A stretch of 64,000 nucleotides of DNA from Paenacidovorax monticola. GTDB lineage: Bacteria; Pseudomonadota; Gammaproteobacteria; Burkholderiales; Burkholderiaceae_C. Of this stretch, positions 31,590 to 38,663 are shown piece after piece. Under the pieces are notes generated by a model. The model was not told the origin of the DNA and searched no databases. It saw only the letters and a program-made list of their open reading frames with translations. The first letter of the stretch is position 1. Every line of letters starts with the position of its first letter. The position numbers and the translations under genes were made by a program. The stretch spans positions 1,488,001 to 1,552,000 of the forward strand of contig NZ_CP060790.1 of the NCBI RefSeq assembly GCF_014489595.1. The letters run 5' to 3'.

Positions 31590-32132
31590 ATGGACTGGCC
31601 TGCCCTGACAAACGACATTGCATCCGCCGCCCGGCAATCGTTTTCCGACCTCCTCGCCCAGCACGGCGGCGAGACGTTCTATGCCTTCGCCCTTTATACC
31701 GACGAGGATTGCTACACCGTCGTTCCCGCAGCCAATTCGCTGGAGCCATACCGGGCGAAGATGGCCGGCCTGCGCAACGCCGACCCGCAGGAGCTGGCCT
31801 ACTATCGGTGGGCCAGCGCGGAATGGGCATACGAAGACTACGCTTCGGCCCCGTTCCATCCGATCTGCATCCGGCTCGGCGAGGCCTGCGCAGCGGTATC
31901 CGGCGACGAAGCGGCATTTGCCGCCTTCAAGGCCCACGTCCACCAGGCAATGACCGAAGCCCTGAAGCTGCTCGACGCCGAGGGCTTCTTCGGCAGGCAT
32001 CGGCAGGGGGCGGTGCTGTTCATTACATCGAGCGACTTTGGCGAATCCAGGGCGATGGAAGACTGCTCGGCCAGGCTTCTGAACCCACCGGATATCTGCG
32101 AGACCTTCCTCTCACGACAGGACATGGAATGA
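31590..32132 (+). CDS. DUF4303 family protein, probable immunity protein
   Basis: A 180-residue protein with the DUF4303 layout: FYAFALYTDEDCYTVVPAAN near residue 30, KLLDAEGFFGRHRQGAVLFI in the middle and ESRAMEDCSARLLNPPDICE near the C-terminus. AAAAGGAAAACC precedes ATG 31590. The stop overlaps the next ATG by four bases (ATGA at 32129), so it is coupled to the DUF4375/MORN-like gene. DUF4303 genes are common in polyimmunity clusters. Confidence 0.75.
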   Translation: MDWPALTNDIASAARQSFSDLLAQHGGETFYAFALYTDEDCYTVVPAANSLEPYRAKMAGLRNADPQELAYYRWASAEWAYEDYASAPFHPICIRLGEACAAVSGDEAAFAAFKAHVHQAMTEALKLLDAEGFFGRHRQGAVLFITSSDFGESRAMEDCSARLLNPPDICETFLSRQDME

Positions 32133-33388
32133 CCCCGGCTCTGCTTCCCTCCATCGACTGGCCCGCGCTGCTGCGCTCGGCCCCACACTTCAGCCACGCC
32201 ATCGTCGATGCGCTGCACGCATCCGGGCCGGACGGCTTCGCGCCGCTGGTGCGCGCGGTCTATTACTTCGACCTGTTCGACGCGCAGGTCTCCAACGGCG
32301 GCGTGGACCAATACTTCGCCAACGTGGCCGCGCACCTGGACGATGCGGGCGCGGTGCCCGGCATCATCGCGGCCAACCCCGTCTATGCGCCCCTGCTGCC
32401 GCTGATCGAGGAAGCGCACGCGATCTGGAACGCGGTGGCGGATGCGTACTGCGAAGAAGACGACGAGGATGAAGAAGACGAGGATGAGGACGAGGACGAC
32501 CTGCTGGCCCCGCACGCGGAACGCATGGAGGCCATCGCCACCGCGTTCTTCGCCCAGCACCACGCCATCCGCCAGCGGCTGGAGGAAGACATCGTGCGCG
32601 ACCCGCACCGCTACTTCGCCCTGGCGCCCGTGCCCGGCCTGCGCGGCAGCGGCGTCGAGCATGTGGCGCTCGCGGACGGCGCCCACCGCCTGCGCTTCGT
32701 GGAGGGCTTTCCCATCGGCCCCAACGTGTTCGAGAACGGGGACGGCGGCTGCAAGAACGGTTGTGATGTGGTCTGGTTCTCGCCCGACCGCACGCTGCTG
32801 CAGTGCGAGACGGCCGGCTTTGGCGGCGAGCGCAGCCGCCACTGGATCCACTACCCCAGCCAGGCCAGCAGCAGCTGGACGACCGGCGAAGACTTCATGA
32901 GCGGCGCCCCCCAGTCCGTGCGCAACGACCGGCTCGCGCTGGGGCTGGGCCACCATGGCCTGCACGAGTATTTCAGCGCCGAAGGCCGGCGCGAAAGCGC
33001 CACGCTGCACTGGCATGGCGAGGAACTGTGCAGCGAGCACTTCTACCCCGACGGCGCGGCGCTGCTGCGCTGCAAGCGCCAGGGGCACGGCGAGCACCGG
33101 CTGCGCTACTGGCCCAACGGCGCGCTCAACACCGAGAGCATCGAAGAGCGCGACGGCCGCGAGCGCTACCTGCGCTGCCTCGACCCCGAAGGGCGGGACC
33201 TGGCGCCCAACGGCACCGGCCGCCTGCACGAGATGCTGAGCCTCGACAGCGCCATGCGCCAGTGGCGCGAAGGCGAGCTCGTGGGGGGCTTTCTTTCGGG
33301 CCCCCTGCGGCGCATGGCCAGCCACCCCGACGGCAGCCAGCCCCGCGAAACCGAGCGCTCGTTCTACAAGAACGGGCGCGCGCAGTAG
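32129..33388 (+). CDS. DUF4375-like domain, acidic linker and MORN-like repeats
   Basis: A 419-residue protein. Residues 1-105 contain VYYFDLFDAQVSNGGVDQYF ANV, the DUF4375 'NGG..QYF.N' signature. A run of 16 Asp/Glu residues follows (about 110-126, coded by a 48-base GA-rich tract at 32455-32503). The C-terminal half carries repeats of the YwqK/MORN type (YFSAEGRRESATLHWHGEEL, EHFYPDGAALLRCKRQG, RYWPNGALNTESIEE). Both domain types are seen in antitoxin or immunity proteins. Coupled by ATGA to the DUF4303 gene. Confidence 0.7.
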   Translation: MTPALLPSIDWPALLRSAPHFSHAIVDALHASGPDGFAPLVRAVYYFDLFDAQVSNGGVDQYFANVAAHLDDAGAVPGIIAANPVYAPLLPLIEEAHAIWNAVADAYCEEDDEDEEDEDEDEDDLLAPHAERMEAIATAFFAQHHAIRQRLEEDIVRDPHRYFALAPVPGLRGSGVEHVALADGAHRLRFVEGFPIGPNVFENGDGGCKNGCDVVWFSPDRTLLQCETAGFGGERSRHWIHYPSQASSSWTTGEDFMSGAPQSVRNDRLALGLGHHGLHEYFSAEGRRESATLHWHGEELCSEHFYPDGAALLRCKRQGHGEHRLRYWPNGALNTESIEERDGRERYLRCLDPEGRDLAPNGTGRLHEMLSLDSAMRQWREGELVGGFLSGPLRRMASHPDGSQPRETERSFYKNGRAQ

Positions 33389-33396
33389 GCCGGGCC

Positions 33397-33654
33397 ATGG
33401 CCACGGCGCGTTTCGTAGGGCCGCTGCAGTCCATCCTGCAGGCCGAACTGGCGCGGGGCAACCCCATCCGTTCGGCCGATCCCTGGCCACCGCATTGCCG
33501 CTTGCTGGTGCTGCTGGACCGCCCGTTCCAGCGCAGGTACCCGCTTCCGCCAGGCGTGCTGTTCAAGAAGGTCGATGACCCGCACTACTGGAAGGCCGAA
33601 TACAGCTTCGAGGTCGAGCCCGGGCTGTGGGAATGCCTCGCGTGCGGGTTCTGA
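33397..33654 (+). CDS. Small uncharacterised protein at the end of the island
   Basis: An 85-residue protein starting MATARFVGPLQSILQAELAR eight bases after the preceding stop, so probably in the same transcript. It contains WPPHCRLLVLLDRPFQRRYP and ends WKAEYSFEVEPGLWECLACGF in two adjacent parts. No family is recognised. It is convergent with the tetR gene, with 15 bases between. Confidence 0.55.
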   Translation: MATARFVGPLQSILQAELARGNPIRSADPWPPHCRLLVLLDRPFQRRYPLPPGVLFKKVDDPHYWKAEYSFEVEPGLWECLACGF

Positions 33655-33669
33655 ACGGCCCGGAGCCGT

Positions 33670-34278
33670 TCACCGGCCGGCCGGATCGGCCGCCGCCGCG
33701 GCCCGTAGCAGGGCCGCAGCCGGGGCAACCAGTTCCCGCAGCGCCCCCGCGCGCCCCTGCTCGATGGACTGCAGGACCATCTCGTGGATGCCGCCCACCA
33801 CCGCCATGGCCATCGTGGGTTGCAATGGCGCGCCGCGCCGGGCACCGCCGGGCGGGCGGTTCACGACCTCCAGCATCAGGTCTGCCAACTGCTGGTTGGC
33901 CCGGCGCCGCGCCGCCAGCCCGGAAGCCCCGAGCCCCAGGATCTCGATGAACAGGGTGCGCAGCAGGACGGGATTGGCCGACAGCGCATCCAGGTAGGCC
34001 CCCAGGACCTGCTCCGCCTGGGCCTGCCATGCGGCCTGGGGGTCGATGGCTGCGCGCAGGACGGAGAACGCCCGGCCGCTGGCCGCCTCGTAGAGCGCGA
34101 TGAAGCCCTGCGCCTTGTCCTCGAAGTGTTCGTAGAACGTCCGCCGCGACACGCTGGCCTCGCGCACGATGTCGGCGATGGTCGTGCCCGCGTAGCCCTT
34201 GTCGGCAATGGCCCGGGCCATGCCCTCAAGCAGTCGGGAACGGTGCTCGGCACCCACACTGGCGGCAGCGTCATTCAT
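33670..34278 (-). CDS. TetR/AcrR family transcriptional regulator
   Basis: A 202-residue TetR repressor. The N-terminal helix-turn-helix reads RLLEGMARAIADKGYAGTTI then ADIVREASVSRRTFYEHFED. The C-terminal ligand domain is Ala-rich and ends near LVAPAAALLRAAAAA. ATG 34278 was chosen as the first codon before the HTH. It is divergent from a metal-dependent hydrolase gene, and two perfect palindromes of one type lie between, which strongly suggests autoregulation and control of the hydrolase. Confidence 0.9.
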   Translation of the reverse strand: MNDAAASVGAEHRSRLLEGMARAIADKGYAGTTIADIVREASVSRRTFYEHFEDKAQGFIALYEAASGRAFSVLRAAIDPQAAWQAQAEQVLGAYLDALSANPVLLRTLFIEILGLGASGLAARRRANQQLADLMLEVVNRPPGGARRGAPLQPTMAMAVVGGIHEMVLQSIEQGRAGALRELVAPAAALLRAAAAADPAGR

Positions 34279-34306
34279 GGCGGCTCTGGTCCACGGCGGT
34301 TCAAAA

Positions 34307-34322
34307 GGTACTTGACAGTACC
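34307..34322. promoter_or_regulatory. TetR operator site 1
   Basis: GGTAC-TTGACA-GTACC, a perfect five-base inverted repeat with a six-base centre that is itself a consensus -35 hexamer. It lies 28 bases before the tetR start. Repressor bound here would block the -35 of a plus-strand promoter. Confidence 0.65.
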
Positions 34323-34350
34323 ACAACGCCGTAGCACCATGAACTGCGCT

Positions 34351-34368
34351 TGGTACACAGCCGTACCA
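34351..34368. promoter_or_regulatory. TetR operator site 2
   Basis: TGGTAC-ACAGCC-GTACCA, a perfect six-base inverted repeat with the same arms and spacing as site 1. Centre-to-centre distance is 45 bases. It lies 40 bases before the hydrolase ATG. Confidence 0.65.
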
Positions 34369-34407
34369 GGCCCATGCACGGCCAGCCCGTGCAAGGAGAT
34401 CCGCCAT

Positions 34408-35233
34408 ATGACCGAACTCGTCGTCCGCCGCCTTCTGATCGACCTTCAGGCCCCCATCGCGCGGCACTGGTGCGCGGGCGACCCGTTCCGCACCGCGCTC
34501 TTCAACGCGCTGTCCATGAGCTTCCCCGTGGGGGAGCAGTTCTTCATCGACTCGGTGCGCGATGCGCTCAAGGCCCTGCCCCCCGAGCACCAGGCCCGCC
34601 ATGCCGCCGAGGTCAGGGCTTCGTGGGCAGGAGGCCACGCACCGCCGCATCCACGCGCTGTTCAACGAGCACCTGGAACGCCAGGGCCTGGTGAACGGCT
34701 GGGCGCCGCGCATCCTGGCTCGCCTGCCCCTGTTCCGGGGCGAAGACCCGCGCCATGCGCTCGCCGTGACCGCCGCCAACGAGCATTTCACCGCCATCCT
34801 CGCGGAATGGCTGCTGGGCCACCCTGGCATGCTCGCCGGCAGCGAGGAGCGCCTGGCCACCCTGTGGCTCTGGCACAGCGCCGAGGAGGCCGAGCACAAG
34901 AGCACGGCCTTCGACCTGTACCAGGCACTGGGTGGCGACCACCGCTGGCGCGTGCGCTGGTTCCGCCGCATCTCGCTGCTGTTCGTGGCCGACCTCGCGC
35001 ACCAGACGCTGGGCAACCTGCGCCGCGACGGCACGCTGTGGCAATGGCGCACCTGGCGCAGCGCGGCCCACCACCTGTTCGGGCGCGAGGGCCTGGTGCG
35101 CCGCACGTTTACCCCTTGGCGCGCCTACCTGCGCCAGGACTTCCATCCCCGCCAGCAAGGCAGCGACTTGTCATCCCGCTGGCTGCGGGAACATGCGGGG
35201 GCCTACGCCATCGTGGGGGCATCCAACGCCTGA
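34408..35233 (+). CDS. Predicted metal-dependent hydrolase (PF10118 type; frame broken)
   Basis: A protein of about 275 residues of the YP_2-type 'metal-dependent hydrolase' family. The start MTELVVRRLLIDLQAPIARH follows AAGGAG. Motifs rich in His and Glu include GEQFFIDSVRDALKAL, ATHRRIHALFNEHLER, TAANEHFTAILAEWLL and WLWHSAEEAEHKSTAFDLYQ split as WHSAEEAEHKS, resembling a di-iron four-helix site. The frame changes between 34616 and 34632; two one-base additions in G/C runs, or one single deletion, restore VRGFVGQEATHRR. Paired with the divergent TetR gene; substrate unknown. Confidence 0.75.
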
Positions 35234-35264
35234 GGCACCGGCGGGATCGCCTACAATACGCAGT

Positions 35265-35358
35265 GACGGGCCTCCTCGCATGGGGAAGCGGCCAACCGGG
35301 TCAGGTGGGGAACCAAGCAGCCCTAACCGTGGATACAGTGCCGAGGGTAAGGCTCGTC
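35265..35358 (+). ncRNA. ffs: 4.5S RNA, bacterial signal recognition particle RNA
   Basis: The hallmark tetraloop hairpin is present: GGTCAGGTGGGGAACCAAGC then AGCC, matching the conserved SRP domain IV pattern GGTCAGGT..GGAA..AAGCAGCC. The ends GACGGGCC (35265) and GGCTCGTC (to 35358) pair to close an about 94-nucleotide rod. A TACAAT -10 box lies at 35252-35257, eight bases upstream. The RNA binds Ffh and targets membrane proteins. Ends are estimated from the pairing. Confidence 0.9.
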
Positions 35359-35528
35359 AACTTCCATTCGACAATGGATGTCCCCAGGCACGCGGCCTGT
35401 GCGGCAGCACATCGGTCGAGCCCTCTCCCCCTCCCATCCACGCCTGGTGCCCAGCCACCCTGCGGATGCGGCATTCAGCCGGGGATTCGTCCGTCTTATC
35501 CCGCCTTTGCTCCAGCGCGCATTCCCGA

Positions 35529-35555
35529 GAATGCCCATGTGATGGCATTCACATG
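35529..35555 (+). other. Two overlapping inverted repeats before an orphan gene
   Basis: GAATGCC (35529) pairs with GGCATTC (35544), and CATGTGA (35536) pairs with TCACATG (35549). The two hairpins share bases and so exclude each other. They lie 25 bases before the TTG start of the next gene. Confidence 0.4.
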
Positions 35556-35579
35556 CACAGCCTACCCAAGGAGCGCCAA

Positions 35580-36344
35580 TTGAGCACCACCAACATCCTC
35601 AACAGCCTGGTGTCCAGCCTGTCCGCAGCCGCTCAGGCCAGCGCCCAGAGCGAGAAAAAAGGCGGAACGTCCAAAGAAGCCGTGGACATCTTCAAGTCGG
35701 CGCTGGAGGATGCGCTGGACACGCTGTCCAAGACCACCAGCACGCCTGCCGCGACAAGCAGCAGCACGGCGGCAACGGCCACCGCCGATACCGCAGCCAC
35801 CGAGAAGGCCAGCGGCAACGTCGACTACTTCAGCAAATTTGCCAAGGCCAAGCTCAACCCCAACTACCAAACCCCGGACTACCTGAAGCAGAACGGCTTT
35901 GTGCTGGACATGAACAAGGAGCGGCTCAACCAGTTCCTGAACGACAACCCGCAGTACGGAGCAGACTTTCTGAACATCACCAACGGAGGCCTGTCGAAGT
36001 TCTCGACCGATGGCAGTTCACTCGTCAAGACCGATGTGTCTGCGTTGGCAACGGCGGATCGGCAGTACTTCCAGAAGAATGTGTCGGAACTGCTGGCATA
36101 CGAGAGCTTCGGAATGGACCCTACGCTCGCCCACAGAGCCTATGTCACTGGCGAGCGCGCTCCGGCCGGGAACACCATGACCAGCTACCTGCAGACCCAC
36201 AAGTGGACCGCCGACGGCCCGGTCGAGAGCGACAACGCCCAGTACTACGCTTCGGCCAAGCCCATCGGCATCAACGGTGTCGCCAGTGTTCTGGTGGCGG
36301 GGCAAAGCAGCAAGTCCGGCGAAAACACCACGGGAACCGCCTGA
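35580..36344 (+). CDS. Uncharacterised protein with Ser/Thr/Ala-rich N-terminal region
   Basis: A 254-residue protein, probably starting at TTG 35580 because AAGGAG lies six bases upstream; ATG 35553 is the alternative. Residues 1-85 are low-complexity (SLSAAAQASAQSEKKGG, TSTPAATSSSTAATATA). The rest is more ordered: KFAKAKLNPNYQTPDYLKQN, NDNPQYGADFLNITNGGLSK and SFGMDPTLAHRAYVTGERAP. No signal peptide or known family is seen. Codon use and Asn/Tyr content differ from the neighbours, so it may be acquired or surface-linked. The 258 bases after it show no gene. Confidence 0.65.
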   Translation: MSTTNILNSLVSSLSAAAQASAQSEKKGGTSKEAVDIFKSALEDALDTLSKTTSTPAATSSSTAATATADTAATEKASGNVDYFSKFAKAKLNPNYQTPDYLKQNGFVLDMNKERLNQFLNDNPQYGADFLNITNGGLSKFSTDGSSLVKTDVSALATADRQYFQKNVSELLAYESFGMDPTLAHRAYVTGERAPAGNTMTSYLQTHKWTADGPVESDNAQYYASAKPIGINGVASVLVAGQSSKSGENTTGTA

Positions 36345-36602
36345 CGCCCGGCCTGGGCAACCGTGGTGCTTCACCCCGGTACGCCACAGGCCACGACCCT
36401 CTTCCCCGTGGAAGCCATGCCCCACGGTAATGCCGTCTGGCCTTGCCTCGGGTCCACGCCCCTCTGCCCCGGCCCCGGCGCGAGCACATCCGCGGCTCGC
36501 GCAATGCGCCCCGTGAACCCGCGCAGCCCCTAGGAACCGCCTGCGGCATGTGGTACTCTGATTCGGCAGGACACCGTTCGTTTTTGTGCTTGGAGCAATA
36601 CC

Positions 36603-37190
36603 GTGCCGAAACGTGCCGCCCCATGGATCCGGAACCTGTGCCGCCGGTACAGTCCATGCTGGCTGCTGGCCGGCGCCAGCCTGTGCGCGCAGGCCCAGCC
36701 CGCACCCGGTGCGCGGGACTGGCTGGAGGTATCGAGCGACCCGAGCTCCCTGCCGCTCAACACCACGCTGCGCGTGGACGTGACCCACTGGATGTCCACC
36801 GGACCTTCGAGCCAGTGGGGCCTGTCGATCGGCATGGCAACGCAAACCAACACGGCCATTCCGACGCCAGCCATCGCCGCGGCCGAGCCGATCTGGGAAC
36901 CCACGCTGGGCGTGCGCTGGCGCACCCAGCTCGGCGGCAACATGCACCTCGACCTGTCCACCTGGGCGCGCGTGCCCTACCGCAGCCAGCTGCCCTCTGC
37001 CATGGACATGGTGTGGCTCAACCGCCAGCCCAACTACGGCACGCGCGTGGAAGTGCAATGGAGGTCCCCGCGCATGGGCGGCCTGATGCCAGAATTCGGC
37101 GCCATCGGCGTCAAGCTCGAAGGGGACTCCCAGTTGCTGCTGCGCGCACGCTCCGGCGGCCCCATGCTGTACTACCGCACGAGGTTCTGA
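36603..37190 (+). CDS. Secreted protein of unknown function, possibly outer membrane
   Basis: A 195-residue protein with a signal-like N-terminus (CWLLAGASLCAQAQP, preceded by basic residues). The mature part has alternating strands, LGVRWRTQLGGNMHLDLSTW and VEVQWRSPRMGGLMPEF, and ends in Phe (YYRTRF), as outer-membrane barrel proteins do. No family is recognised. It is convergent with the flavoprotein gene, with a degenerate repeat copy between. Confidence 0.6.
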   Translation: MPKRAAPWIRNLCRRYSPCWLLAGASLCAQAQPAPGARDWLEVSSDPSSLPLNTTLRVDVTHWMSTGPSSQWGLSIGMATQTNTAIPTPAIAAAEPIWEPTLGVRWRTQLGGNMHLDLSTWARVPYRSQLPSAMDMVWLNRQPNYGTRVEVQWRSPRMGGLMPEFGAIGVKLEGDSQLLLRARSGGPMLYYRTRF

Positions 37191-37192
37191 GC

Positions 37193-37245
37193 CTCTTTCA
37201 GCCCCTGGCGTCCATGCCGCAAGCGCTGGAAGCTATCACTTTTGA
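37193..37245. repeat. Dispersed palindromic repeat, copy 8 (degenerate)
   Basis: CTTTCAGCCCCTGGCGTCCA...CCGCAAGCGCTGGAAGCTATCA lies between convergent genes. Its TCA at 37236-37238 is the reverse complement of the TGA stop of the minus-strand flavoprotein gene. Confidence 0.6.
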
Positions 37246-38591
37246 AGCTTCAACCAATGCGCGGCTCCCTCTCCCGCCGCGCGTCCGGTGGCGCAGCTGG
37301 CGGTGAGCAGGTAGCCCCCCGTGGGAGCCTCCCAGTCGAGCATCTCGCCCGCACAGAACACGCCCGGCAGCGCGTCCAGCATGAGGTGGCCGTCCAGTGC
37401 CTCGAAGGCCACGCCGCCCGCCGTGCTGATGGCCTCCGCCACGGGCCGCGCGGCCACCACCGTGACGGGTAGCGCCTTGATCGCCCGGGCCAGCGCCACC
37501 AGATCCTGCACGCCGCCCTTGCCCAACTGCTCATGCAGGATCGCCGCCTTGATGCCATCCAGCCCCAGCCGCCCCTTGAGATGGCTGGACAGGCTGCGCG
37601 CGCCGCGCGGGTGGCGCACCTCGGCCAGCACGCGCTCGGGCGTATGGTCGGGCAGCAGGTCGAGCAGGAAGGTCGCGTGGCCGTGCGCGGCGATCTCGTC
37701 GCGCAGCAGGCTGGAGACGGCGTAGACCAGGCTGCCCTCCACGCCCGTGGCCGTGGCCACGAACTCCCCGCGCCGTGCAAAGTGGCGGCCCTGGCTGTCG
37801 GTGAACGACAGGGCCACCGACTTGAAGGGCTGGCCCGCGAAGTGCTCGGCGAAGAACGGCGTCCAGCCCCTGGCGGGCGCGGGGCCCCGGCCGATCAGCT
37901 CGCGGAAGAAGTCGCGCCGCGTCTCGCCCACGGGCGCATCCACGCGCGGCACGTCGAAGCCGCAGTTGGCCGGCTGCAGGGGGGCGATCGCCACACCCCG
38001 CTCGGCCAGCAGCGGCACCCAGGCCGCGTCGGAACCCAGGCGCGGCCAGCTCGCGCCGCCCAGTGCCAGCACCGTGGCACGCGCGGCGACGAAGCGCTCG
38101 CCCTGCGGCGCGGCAAAGCGCAGGGCACCACCCGGCCCCCAGCCCAGCCAGCGGTGGCGCATGTGGAACTGCACGCCCATGCCGCGCAGCCGGTGCAGCC
38201 AGGCGCGCAGCAGCGGCGCGGCCTTCATGTCGGTGGGAAAGACACGGCCCGAGGTGCCCACGAAGGTGTCCACCCCCAGGCCATGCGCCCAGGCGCGCAG
38301 TGCCTCGGCGCCGAAGCGCGCGAGCAGCGGCTCGATCTGCGCGCGGCGCGCGCCGAAGCGGGCGGCAAAGGGCTCGAACGGCTCGGAGTGCGTGAGGTTC
38401 AGCCCGCCCTTGCCCGCGAGCAGGAACTTGCGCCCCACGGAGGGCATGGCGTCGAACACCTGCACGGCCACGCCGGCCTGGGCCAGCGCCTCGGCCGCCA
38501 TGAGGCCGGCCGGCCCGCCGCCGATGACGGCGGCGTCGCAGGACAGGGATGAAAGAGAAGGATCAAGGGAATCGGTCAATGCATCGGGCAT
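37236..38591 (-). CDS. NAD(P)/FAD-dependent oxidoreductase, HI0933/TIGR03862 family
   Basis: A 451-residue flavoprotein. The FAD-binding motif is AAVIGGGPAGLMAAEALAQA at about residue 20, followed by the family-typical VGRKFLLAGKGGLNLTHSE. It ends with a second FAD contact, GVFCAGEMLDWEAPTGGYLL. These match the HI0933-like proteins, called TIGR03862 in its subgroup, whose reaction is not firmly known. The start at 38591 has good upstream protein-like sequence. Its stop codon lies in a palindromic repeat copy. Confidence 0.88.
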   Translation of the reverse strand: MPDALTDSLDPSLSSLSCDAAVIGGGPAGLMAAEALAQAGVAVQVFDAMPSVGRKFLLAGKGGLNLTHSEPFEPFAARFGARRAQIEPLLARFGAEALRAWAHGLGVDTFVGTSGRVFPTDMKAAPLLRAWLHRLRGMGVQFHMRHRWLGWGPGGALRFAAPQGERFVAARATVLALGGASWPRLGSDAAWVPLLAERGVAIAPLQPANCGFDVPRVDAPVGETRRDFFRELIGRGPAPARGWTPFFAEHFAGQPFKSVALSFTDSQGRHFARRGEFVATATGVEGSLVYAVSSLLRDEIAAHGHATFLLDLLPDHTPERVLAEVRHPRGARSLSSHLKGRLGLDGIKAAILHEQLGKGGVQDLVALARAIKALPVTVVAARPVAEAISTAGGVAFEALDGHLMLDALPGVFCAGEMLDWEAPTGGYLLTASCATGRAAGEGAAHWLKLQK

Positions 38592-38663
38592 GCGCCGATC
38601 ATCCCACCAAGCGGACAGGCTCCGGCCAAGGCGCCGCCCCTCCCCAGCGGACGGCGCCGCGGA

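Noticed and set aside
24503..33654. Prophage or integrative element
   Set aside because: No integrase, transposase, tRNA target, att-like direct repeats or structural phage gene is visible at either end.
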